64,000 bases of DNA, from NCBI RefSeq assembly GCF_025154055.1, contig NZ_JAOALK010000052.1, positions 1 to 64,000 of the forward strand, given 5' to 3'. A model generated the notes under the pieces. That model saw only the letters and a list, made by a program, of their open reading frames with translations, made no database searches and was not told where the DNA came from. This DNA comes from Aquibacillus koreensis. GTDB taxonomy: Bacteria; Bacillota; Bacilli; Bacillales; Amphibacillaceae. How positions within the stretch are numbered: position 1 is the first letter of the stretch; each line of letters opens with the position of its first letter. This document shows positions 54,686 through 63,700 of the stretch, in pieces. The translations under genes and the position numbers were made by a program.

Positions 54686-56431
54686 ATGTTTAAGTTTAAA
54701 CATTTGCTTTTCGCTTTAATGCTTGTTCTTCTACTAGCTGTAGTAGGATGTAGCGATGACAGCGATGAAACAAGCGGCGAGAATAATGAGCCAGATACTT
54801 CTGAAGAAGGAACAGATAATGAAACTCCTGAAGAAGAACCGGAAGAAAATCTTGAGCCTGTATCGTACGATTTCTTTGATGCATCAGGTCCAGGAACTGA
54901 CATCAACACAAGTGAAGTAGAACTTGGTAAGCGTTTTGAAGAAGCTACTGGAGTAACTTTCGATATCGAGCATATCGTAGGTGACGTTAACCAAAAGATC
55001 GGTACAATGATCGCTAGTGGTGAATACCCAGAACTATTAAACGCTGAGCAATCTACAGATGCGGTTATCGACGCTGGTGGATTTGTTCCATTACAAGATT
55101 TAATTAAAGAACATGCTCCAAACCTTTATGACATGTACGCTCCATATTGGGAGTTGATGAAACGTGATGATGGTAACATCTATCTTATTTCATCTGGTGC
55201 GCCAAATGGATATGCTAGACCAGCTAACCTTGAACAAGGTGCTTGGTTTATCAAACGTGAAGCTCTAGCAGAACTTGACTATCCAGAACCAAGAACTTTA
55301 GATGAGTACTTTGCAGTTATTGAAGAATTTATGGCAGCTAACCCTCAAACAGAAGATGGTGCTGATAGAATCGGTTTTACAGCTTTAACGTATGACTGGA
55401 GATTATTCGCATTTACTAACCAACCGAACCACTTAGCTGGTTTCCCTAACGATGGTGGCGCGATGATCGACATGGAAACACAAGACGCTACTGTGTATGC
55501 TAACACAGATTATACAAGAGATTGGTTGAAAAAGTTAAACGAAGTGAATAACAAAGGTCTATTTGACCGTGAAGCATTTACACAAAACTATGATGAATAC
55601 CTAGCTAAGATAACTAATGGTCGTGTAGTAGGTTTCTTCGACTACCAATGGCAAATTGGTGACGCTTGGAACAAACTAGGTGAAGATGAAGATCCATACA
55701 ATGATTACATGGGATTCCCTATAACATTTAGTGAAGATATTAAAGACCAATACCTAGATCCAGTTGCTTATGTATCATCACCTGGTATGGGTATTACTAC
55801 TGGTACTCCTGAAGAGGATCAGATCAGAATCATTAAATATCTAGATCACATTGCTAAAATCGAAACACAAAAAGAAATTATGTGGGGCGATGAAGGCGTA
55901 CACTATGAAGTAAGTGATGATGGTCGCTACTATCGTACAGAAGAACAAATCGCAATGTTAGAACCAAAAGAGTTCAGAGATGCACACGGTTTCACATACT
56001 TTGAGTGGGGCTGGCCTCGTATGTCAGGATTGTATGATGATGGTAACTCTGTAGAACCACGCAGACAACCTGAAGTAGCAGCTTTATCTTACAAAGATGG
56101 TGATAAAGAATTCCTAGATGCTTACGGAATTACAACTTTCACTGAGTTATTCGCTGAGCCAGAAGAAAGACCATGGTTCCCAGCATGGGATACACCAGTT
56201 GAAACTGGATCAGACGCTGCGCTTTATGATCAAACGAATAATGATCTTATGTTAAGACAATTCCCTAAAATCATTACTGGTGATCCATCTGAATTCGATG
56301 CTAACTGGCAAGAATATTTAGATGAGTTCCCATCAGATTTAGCGGAAGCTTATGAAGAAGTAATTGGTAATGGTGCGAAGAGTAAAGCTGAAAAGCTTGC
56401 TGAAGGTGTAGAAAACGCTAACGCTGAGTAA
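54686..56431 (+). CDS. lplA: LplA-type substrate-binding lipoprotein, probable aldouronate binder
   Basis: The 581-residue protein has a signal peptide with lipobox VVGC (Cys22), an acidic linker (about 23-52) and a large family-1 binding fold typical of LplA/LipO proteins (about 550 residues). In Paenibacillus and Geobacillus such a protein with LplB and YtcP imports methylglucuronoxylo-oligosaccharides and neighbours intracellular GH10 and GH67 genes. The same context here supports aldouronate as ligand (inference). Codon bias suggests high expression. AAGGGGG precedes ATG 54686. Confidence 0.92.
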   Translation: MFKFKHLLFALMLVLLLAVVGCSDDSDETSGENNEPDTSEEGTDNETPEEEPEENLEPVSYDFFDASGPGTDINTSEVELGKRFEEATGVTFDIEHIVGDVNQKIGTMIASGEYPELLNAEQSTDAVIDAGGFVPLQDLIKEHAPNLYDMYAPYWELMKRDDGNIYLISSGAPNGYARPANLEQGAWFIKREALAELDYPEPRTLDEYFAVIEEFMAANPQTEDGADRIGFTALTYDWRLFAFTNQPNHLAGFPNDGGAMIDMETQDATVYANTDYTRDWLKKLNEVNNKGLFDREAFTQNYDEYLAKITNGRVVGFFDYQWQIGDAWNKLGEDEDPYNDYMGFPITFSEDIKDQYLDPVAYVSSPGMGITTGTPEEDQIRIIKYLDHIAKIETQKEIMWGDEGVHYEVSDDGRYYRTEEQIAMLEPKEFRDAHGFTYFEWGWPRMSGLYDDGNSVEPRRQPEVAALSYKDGDKEFLDAYGITTFTELFAEPEERPWFPAWDTPVETGSDAALYDQTNNDLMLRQFPKIITGDPSEFDANWQEYLDEFPSDLAEAYEEVIGNGAKSKAEKLAEGVENANAE

Positions 56432-56445
56432 TTAGAAAAAATAAT

Positions 56446-56489
56446 GGAAGGCTGAGTTGTCCTTGGGGAGTTCAGCCTTCCCATTTTTC
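56446..56489 (+). terminator. Leaky terminator between binding protein and permeases
   Basis: GGAAGGCTGA (56446-56455) pairs with TCAGCCTTCC (56472-56481), followed by ATTTTT. It would lower permease expression relative to the binding protein. Confidence 0.7.
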
Positions 56490-56618
56490 CGAATATGACA
56501 AAAAGTTAATACTGACTAGATATAAAAACGTACGATGACCATCAGGACGAGTGAAACGAACTGGTGGGAATTTGGTTTTTTCATCAAGGATGTACAGAAG
56601 AGAAGGAGGGAATAGATC

Positions 56619-57590
56619 ATGCAAGCACAAACTGAAGTAAACGCACCTACTCCTAAAATGCCTCAAAGAAAAGATAAGGGATTCAAGGCTTTCTTGAAAA
56701 AATGTAAAGACCAACGTGCTTTACTTATCATGACAATCCCATTTGTAATTTGGGTATTTATTTTTAAATATCTTCCAGTTTGGGGCTGGACAATGGCCTT
56801 TCAGGATTATAAGCCAGCAAGAACATTTTCCGAGCAAGAGTGGGTTGGGTTCAAACACTTCTTATTCTTGTTTGAAAGTGACCGTTTCTTAGGTGTTTTA
56901 CGAAATACATTAGCACAAAGTGTTATTAACATGGTATTAGGATTCGTAACAGCAATCGGATTGGCTGTTTTAATTAACGAATTAACAAATATGAAATTTA
57001 AAAGAGTGGTACAAACTATCAGTTATTTACCACACTTCCTATCATGGGTAGTTGCGGCTGCATTAGTTTCATCCGTATTATCTATTGATGGTATTATCAA
57101 TGAAATATTAATGGGTCTTAACTTAGTCGATAGAGAACTGTTATTCTTAGGTGTTGGTGAGTGGTTCTGGGGTATCCTAGGTGCTGCTGAAACATGGAAA
57201 AATGTTGGTTGGAATGCAATTATCTATTTAGCGGCAATTTCAATGATCGACCAAGAACAGTATGAAGCTGCAAAAATTGATGGTGCATCTCGTGTTCAAA
57301 GGATTATTCACATTACCATACCTGGAATGAAGTCAGTAATCATTGTACTTTTAATTATGAACATTGGTTACATCCTAGAAGCAGGATTTGAAGCGCAATA
57401 CCTACTAGGTAATGGACAAAACGTTGAGTATTCTGAGAACATCGACGTATTTGTTATTAAATATGGTATATCGCAGTTTAACTTTGCTTTAGCGACCGCA
57501 GCAGGTATGTTCAAGACTGTTATAAGTTTTGTTTTCTTAGTAGCAGCGAACTCACTATCTAAAAAAATGGGCCAAGGCGGACTATACTAG
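56619..57590 (+). CDS. lplB: LplB/YteP-type ABC transporter permease
   Basis: The 323-residue protein has six membrane helices with the family segments LPVWGWTMAFQDYKPARTF and YLPHFLSWVVAAALV. The EAA coupling loop is EQYEAAKIDGASRVQRIIHI. It forms the aldouronate import channel with the next gene's product. GAGG precedes ATG 56619. The next gene starts 12 bases after its stop. No ATPase gene is in the window, so a shared one is used. Confidence 0.93.
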   Translation: MQAQTEVNAPTPKMPQRKDKGFKAFLKKCKDQRALLIMTIPFVIWVFIFKYLPVWGWTMAFQDYKPARTFSEQEWVGFKHFLFLFESDRFLGVLRNTLAQSVINMVLGFVTAIGLAVLINELTNMKFKRVVQTISYLPHFLSWVVAAALVSSVLSIDGIINEILMGLNLVDRELLFLGVGEWFWGILGAAETWKNVGWNAIIYLAAISMIDQEQYEAAKIDGASRVQRIIHITIPGMKSVIIVLLIMNIGYILEAGFEAQYLLGNGQNVEYSENIDVFVIKYGISQFNFALATAAGMFKTVISFVFLVAANSLSKKMGQGGLY

Positions 57591-57602
57591 GAGGTGTACA
57601 GC

Positions 57603-58523
57603 ATGAAAAAAGCTAAAAAAAGAAAATCAGGTTTTATGAAAACAAGAGAAGACGTGATCTTTGACACAAGTAATATAATTTTCATGGTTCTACTATGTTT
57701 AGTCATGCTATATCCATTCTTAAACCAAATAGCCATTTCTGTAAACGATGCATCAGACTCTGTTAGAGGCGGTATCTACTTATGGCCAAGAGAATTTACA
57801 TGGCATAACTATGAACACGTGTTTGAGAATGCATCTGTACTACAAGCGATTTTGATTTCAGTATTAAGAACTGTAATCGGAACCGGAGCTGGATTACTTT
57901 GTACGGCAATGGTAGCGTATGCAATCGCACAAGAAAAATTTGTGTTTAAGAAATCTGTAACAATTATCTTCATCATGACAATGTACTTTAACGGTGGTTT
58001 AATCCCTACATTCCTATTAATGAGAGATTTAAACTTAATCGGAACGTTCTGGGTATATATCTTACCAACATTGATCAGTGCATTTAACTTAATCATTATG
58101 CGTTCCTTTATTGAAGGACTTCCTAAGAGTATTTTTGAGCAAGCGAGAATTGATGGAGCAGGCGATTTCCGTGTATTCTTCCAGATTGTTTTACCACTTT
58201 CTTTACCGGTAATAGCAACAGTTGCATTATTCTTAGCTGTATTCCAATGGAACCAGTGGTTTGACGTATTCTTATACAACTCAAGTAATGAATATTTAAC
58301 AACATTACAATACGAGTTAATGAAAATTCTTTCTAACTCTGCAACACAAACTGGTGACATGGCATCTGCCTTTGCGAATTCTGGTGGAGGAAGTGCAGAG
58401 ATTGTTACTCCTAAGTCTATTCAAGCTACAATGACAATCGTTGCAAGTTTACCAATTATCTGTGTGTACCCATTCTTACAGAAGTACTTTGTAAAAGGTA
58501 TGACAATTGGTGCTGTTAAATAA
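57603..58523 (+). CDS. lplC: LplC/YtcP-type ABC transporter permease
   Basis: The 306-residue protein has six membrane helices; the outer-loop segment FNGGLIPTFLLMRDLNLIGT and coupling loop PKSIFEQARIDGAGDFRVFF identify the YtcP/LplC branch. The C-terminus YPFLQKYFVKGMTIGAVK is characteristic. AGGAGG eight bases before ATG 57603 decides the start; a GTG at 57594 precedes it. It is co-transcribed with lplB and likely with the GH10 gene behind it. Confidence 0.93.
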   Translation: MKKAKKRKSGFMKTREDVIFDTSNIIFMVLLCLVMLYPFLNQIAISVNDASDSVRGGIYLWPREFTWHNYEHVFENASVLQAILISVLRTVIGTGAGLLCTAMVAYAIAQEKFVFKKSVTIIFIMTMYFNGGLIPTFLLMRDLNLIGTFWVYILPTLISAFNLIIMRSFIEGLPKSIFEQARIDGAGDFRVFFQIVLPLSLPVIATVALFLAVFQWNQWFDVFLYNSSNEYLTTLQYELMKILSNSATQTGDMASAFANSGGGSAEIVTPKSIQATMTIVASLPIICVYPFLQKYFVKGMTIGAVK

Positions 58524-58653
58524 TCATCCATTTTATTGAAGCTAGACGAGTTCAACTTTTGAACGGATATAACTAATTAGCATAGCAGAAGGACAACAGA
58601 GAAGGAATTATCATCTTTTGCTAATAAGTAAGTTAATGAGGAGCGAGTGCAAA

Positions 58654-59670
58654 ATGACTAATTATAGCGAGCATAAGGCAATTCCTTCTCTTCATGAGGT
58701 GTATAAAGACTATTTCCTTATTGGAGCAGCAGTGAATCCAACGACATTAAATACGCAGCAGCAATTAATTAAGAAGCACTTTAACAGCATTACAGCTGAA
58801 AATGAAATGAAGTTTGAAAGATTACATCCAAAAGAAAATGAATACACGTTTGAAAAAGCAGATGAAATGATGGCTTTTGCTAAGGAAAACGGAATTCAAG
58901 TGCGAGGTCATACACTCGTATGGCATAATCAAACATCGGATTGGATATTCAAAAACGAAGATGGTTCAACCGTAAATAGAGAGAGACTTTTAGAGAGAAT
59001 GAAATCACATATTAATACTGTGATGGAAAGATACAAGGGGCAAATCTATAGCTGGGATGTTGTCAATGAAGCTGTGTCAGATAGTGGATCAAACATATTT
59101 AGAGATTCGAAATGGTTAGAGATTATAGGAGAAGATTTTCTTGATAAAGCATTTGAATATGCCCATGAAGCGGACCCTAATGCAACACTTTTCTATAATG
59201 ACTATAATGAATCGAACCCTGAAAAAAGGGATAAAATCTACACTTTGACAAAGGGCTTAGTGGAAAGAGGAGTACCAATTCACGGAGTTGGATTACAAGC
59301 TCACTGGAAACTACAGAGTCCTACTTATGATAATATTAGACAAGCTATTGAAAAATATGCCTCATTAGGCTTACAAATACAAGTTACAGAAATGGACGTT
59401 TCATTCTTTGAAGAAGGAGACAAACGTACAGATCTATTAACTCCACCAGATGATTTACTAGCAGTGCAAGCGGAACGTTATCAAATGTTCTTTGAAATCT
59501 TTAGAGAATATAAAGAACATATAACTTCTGTTACGTATTGGGGTGGAGCAGATGATTACACTTGGTTAAGCAATTTTCCTGTTCGAGGAAGAAAGAATTG
59601 GCCATTAGTTTTTGATGAAAATCACAATCCGAAAAAGTCTTTCTGGAATATTGTTGAGTTTAATAAGTAA
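58654..59670 (+). CDS. Intracellular GH10 xylanase
   Basis: The 338-residue single-domain enzyme has no signal peptide. It contains ITAENEMKFERLHP, RGHTLVWHNQTSDW, acid/base Glu139 in WDVVNEAVSDS and nucleophile Glu246 in QVTEMDVSF, all GH10 hallmarks. Intracellular GH10 enzymes of Geobacillus and Paenibacillus shorten imported xylo-oligosaccharides after or alongside GH67. It follows the LplABC-type transporter without a terminator, so it belongs to that operon. ATG 58654 has GAGGAG ten bases upstream; the open frame reaches back to TTG 58618. Confidence 0.95.
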   Translation: MTNYSEHKAIPSLHEVYKDYFLIGAAVNPTTLNTQQQLIKKHFNSITAENEMKFERLHPKENEYTFEKADEMMAFAKENGIQVRGHTLVWHNQTSDWIFKNEDGSTVNRERLLERMKSHINTVMERYKGQIYSWDVVNEAVSDSGSNIFRDSKWLEIIGEDFLDKAFEYAHEADPNATLFYNDYNESNPEKRDKIYTLTKGLVERGVPIHGVGLQAHWKLQSPTYDNIRQAIEKYASLGLQIQVTEMDVSFFEEGDKRTDLLTPPDDLLAVQAERYQMFFEIFREYKEHITSVTYWGGADDYTWLSNFPVRGRKNWPLVFDENHNPKKSFWNIVEFNK

Positions 59671-59709
59671 TTAAACTTAATATCAAATAAGATCTTTACA
59701 TTGCTGTGT

Positions 59710-59738
59710 ACTAACCTTTCTTATAGAGAAAGGTTAGT
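59710..59738 (+). other. Perfect 12-bp hairpin after the intracellular GH10 gene
   Basis: ACTAACCTTTCT (59710-59721) pairs with AGAAAGGTTAGT (59727-59738). No T-run follows. The remaining gap up to 59992 shows no other feature apart from an imperfect GAAAAGTGCT near 59820. Confidence 0.6.
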
Positions 59739-59992
59739 AACTGTAATGTATATTGTATCCTTCCACCAATCGGTAATTTTTTTCGTGATTTAAGAAAGCG
59801 GTTTCTTTTAAAATGCTTGTGAAAAGTGCTACTTATAAAAGGTATTCGTCTTCATTAGGCATTGCGTTTTATGAGTAGGACATACTCAGTGACACTCAGA
59901 AATTATTGTAACTCGCCTTTAGTCCTACCCTTTTGTTACAATTAATAGGTATTAGTATAGTCCAAAAATAAACAAATGGAATGGTGAGAGAA

Positions 59993-60520
59993 ATGAAAAG
60001 GTTTGGTTTACTTGTTTTACTTTTATCACTAGTGCTTCTAGTAGCAGCGTGTTCAGAAGAAGAAAACAAGACAGAAATCTCGTTCTTTGCCGACTTTCCA
60101 ACTACAGTTTCGGAGCAAGTTGAAAGCATTGTGGTGGAAGGCATAGAAGGAAGTACTGCTGAAGATTTTAGCATTCAGTTTTACCCAATGTATCACGAGA
60201 AAATTTACGCTGAGTTAGCTGGTAAGTACGGTGATATTTATATCATTAGACAAGGTGCAATTGAAGGAATATTAGATCCGGTATCATTTGTACCGTTAGA
60301 TGATGTGGTGCCTCCAGATTCACTATCGGACGAGTTTACAGAACCTGATCCAGACACAGGTGAAGAACGGACATATGTTGTTCCAATTGAGAATGAATCA
60401 AGATTGCTAAGAGAGTTAGGTGTTACCTTAGATACTCCTCTAGCAGCTTTTATACCTGGGTTTAGTGATAGCCAAGAAGAGTCAGTTGAACTCTTGAAGT
60501 ATCTAACAGAAACTAAATAA
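59993..60520 (+). CDS. Small lipoprotein of unknown function
   Basis: The 175-residue product begins MKRFGLLVLLLSLVLLVAAC, a lipoprotein signal with lipobox VAAC (Cys20). The remainder is acidic and includes KYGDIYIIRQGAIEGILDPV and a final GFSDSQEESVELLKYLTETK that recalls the end of a substrate-binding protein. It could be a small accessory binding protein for the adjacent transporter or sensor. I do not recognise a family. GGTGAGAG before ATG 59993 decides the start over ATG 59981. Confidence 0.7.
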   Translation: MKRFGLLVLLLSLVLLVAACSEEENKTEISFFADFPTTVSEQVESIVVEGIEGSTAEDFSIQFYPMYHEKIYAELAGKYGDIYIIRQGAIEGILDPVSFVPLDDVVPPDSLSDEFTEPDPDTGEERTYVVPIENESRLLRELGVTLDTPLAAFIPGFSDSQEESVELLKYLTETK

Positions 60521-60528
60521 ATATTAGA

Positions 60529-60570
60529 GAACATGCGAAGTAGTGCGCTTTTTTACTTCTCCGTATGTTC
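60529..60570 (+). terminator. Hairpin after the small lipoprotein gene
   Basis: GAACAT (60529-60534) and ATGTTC (60565-60570) close an imperfect stem with inner GAAGTA/TTACTTC pairing. The T-run is in the loop, so termination is uncertain. Confidence 0.4.
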
Positions 60571-60722
60571 CTATTAATACATACTATTAACAACTAATCT
60601 ATTAATAATTTCCTCATAAGCTTCAATTTCTACATTATATTACTCTCAACTAGAATCTATTACATGAGAATCAAAAAAAATATAGTTGTCTGTTTAAGGT
60701 AAAGGGGGTGCTAGCCTTAGAA

Positions 60723-60737
60723 ATGTAAACGGTGTCA
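60723..60737 (+). promoter_or_regulatory. Perfect cre site before the secreted xylanase
   Basis: ATGTAAACGGTGTCA matches the cre consensus at all 15 positions, 43 bases before the start codon. Glucose repression through CcpA is expected. Confidence 0.7.
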
Positions 60738-60779
60738 ATTATCAGAATATTACACTATCTATTTACAAGGAGGCGCAAG

Positions 60780-63700
60780 ATGAAAAAGAAATTTAGTTTT
60801 GCAATGGTTTTACTACTTATTTTTAACTTGCTTGTACCGCCAGGCTTGCTTTCATCGGTGAGTGCAGCAGAAGTTACACCAAATGAGGTTTTAAATTTCG
60901 ATTTTGAAGATGATTCTACAACAGGCTGGTCCAGTTTAGGTTGGGACAATCTTGCACCAGCAGATATAGAAATCGTAACAGATGATGTTACTGGAGAGAA
61001 ATCCTTAGGGTACCTTAATCGACCAACAGAAACAGAATCAAGACTTCTATATGACTTAGGACAAGAATTAACTCAAGGCGAGATTTATACAATTAGTTTT
61101 GATGTGAAATTAAAAGAAGGAACTACTAATGTTGTACTTGGATCAAAGTATTCTTATCCAAGTACTGATCCTGAATATAATGAATACCCATGGTTAATTA
61201 ATCCAACTGCAGTAAATGCAGACGATTGGACAACACTTACTCTTGAAAACTTTGGGTATGAGCATGAAGCAACTGAATTATTAGTTTGGTTGCAGACTCA
61301 AAATGCAGATAATGCTTTTACTACAAATGACTATTATCTAGACAATTTCAAAGTCATGCATGTAGGTACTATGGAAGAACCTGTAGAAGATCCTGTAGAG
61401 GAGCCCGTTGAAGGAATTCCTGCAGGTGAAGAAGTTGCAGCAGACACTGATTTCGAAGATGGAACAGCACAGGGCTGGGTTCAACGTCAAGATAATGTAG
61501 TTCTTGATGTGACGGCTGATGCTGCAAGAGATAGCAAATTTGGCTTATCTGTTAGCAACCGTCTAGGGTCTTCAGATGCGGCATTAATTGATTTATTTGA
61601 TGAAATGTACCCTGGACATGAGTATAATTTTAGCTTATGGGTGAAATTAGCACCTGGTCAAGAGGATACACCATTACAATTATCAGCTGCTCAAACAGTT
61701 AATGGAGAAACTACTTATTATCCTCCAGTTATCGAGCCTGTAACGGTTACTTCCGATGAATGGGTTCTACTAGAAGGAACTTATGCTGTACCACAAGATA
61801 TAGAAGCATTATCTTTCTATGTGGAAGAAGAATATGATGAAGCACAAACAACAGGTGTTTCCTATTATATCGATGACTTCAAAGCAGAAGTATATGTGCC
61901 GGATTATGCAGTAGAAGATCTAACACCATTAAAAGATATCTATGCAGATCATTTCTATATTGGAAACGCAGTTGGAACCAACCATTTTGCAGGTAGAGAT
62001 CTTGAAATTATGACAAAACATCATAATTTGATTACGGCAGAAAATGTCATGAAACCAGAAGCTTACTATGATGATCAAGGCAATTTTACACATTCGAGTC
62101 AAGATGCATTCCTGCAGAATGCTGTAGATAAAAACTTGTTAGTGCATGGTCACGTGTTAATGTGGCATTCACAGTCAGAAGATTCACTTTATCAAAATGA
62201 AGATGGATCTTATAAGACACCTGATGAAGCATTAGCAAATATGAAAACGCACATTAGCAAGGTAATGACAAGTGCTGACGCAATTGCTGGAGATTCGCTA
62301 ATCAGCTGGGATGTTGTGAATGAAGCATTAGATGGAAGTTTTTCAAATCCTGAAGATTGGAAATCTAACTTACGACAATCCTCCGGATGGTTACAATCAA
62401 TTGGTGACGATTATCTTTACGAAGCATATAAATATGCTCGAGAAGTAGCAGATAGTCTAGGGCGACACGATATGGTGCTTTATTATAATGACTACAATGA
62501 TCACCTACAACCAAAGGCAAGAACAATGTATCACATGGTAAAAGATATTAATGAGCGTTACGCAGAAGAAAATCCTGATGATGATCGTAAATTAATCTCA
62601 GGAGTTGGAATGCAATCTCACTACACTACAAGTGTGAACATTGAAAACGTTAGAACTTCCTTAGAAAGATTTATCGAATTAGGTGTAGATGTAGGTGTTA
62701 CAGAATTAGATGTAGGTGCTTCAAATACAACTACTCTAACTGAAGAAGAAGAAAAAGAACAAGCTTATTTCTACGCACAGTTATTTGATCTATATAAAGA
62801 GCATTCAGATCATATGTCACGAGTTACCTTATGGGGCTTAAGTGATAGACATAGCTGGAGAAGCGAAGATAATCCATTGTTATTTGATGGCAATTTGCAA
62901 GCAAAAGAAGCTTATTATGCACTTCAAGATACTGCAACCTACATTGAAGAGAACGCTCCAATTGAGGTTGAAGCTAGATCAGGAGATGCAGCATTTGGCA
63001 CAGCAACAATTGATGGTGAAATTGAAGAATTATGGAGTAATGCTCCTGTTCTGCCTATTGACCGTTTCCAATCTGCTCATAACGGTGCAACCGGTGAAGC
63101 GAGAGTATTATGGGATGCTGAAAACTTATATGTATTAGTTGAAGTTACTGATGGTGAGTTAGATAAAACTTCTGCTAATGCTTACGAACATGATTCTGTT
63201 GAAGTATTTCTTGATGAACAGAACACGAAAGCTGCGTCTTATGGTGATGGACACGGTCAGTATCGAGTAAACTTCGATAATGAGCAATCGTTCAACCCAG
63301 GAGATATTAGTGAAGGATTTGAATCTGAAGCAGTAGTAGATGGAACAAACTACTTTGTAGAAATGAAAATTCCATTTAAGACTACATCACTTGTAGATGT
63401 TGATACAATTGGTTTTGATGTACAAATCAACGATGCTGTAGATGGTGCTAGAAATAGTGTAGCAATATGGAATGATTACACTGGTATGGGATGGTCAGAT
63501 CCATCTGTGTACGGTAATCTTACACTTGTGGAGCCGTCTGAAGAACAGCTTCAAATTGAAGAATTAAAAGCAAAGATTGAAGAATTAAAACAACAAATTG
63601 AGGATCTTAAAGAAAGTAACCAAGAACAAATTGGTGAACTTCAAGAACAAGTTACTAATTTAGAAACACTATTAGAAGAACTTACCACTCAAATTGAAGA

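Noticed and set aside
57809-58360. 183-codon minus-strand frame
   Set aside because: Antisense shadow of the lplC permease gene with no independent signals.
62842-63138. 98-codon plus-strand frame
   Set aside because: Out-of-frame shadow inside the secreted xylanase, whose own frame is continuous across the region.
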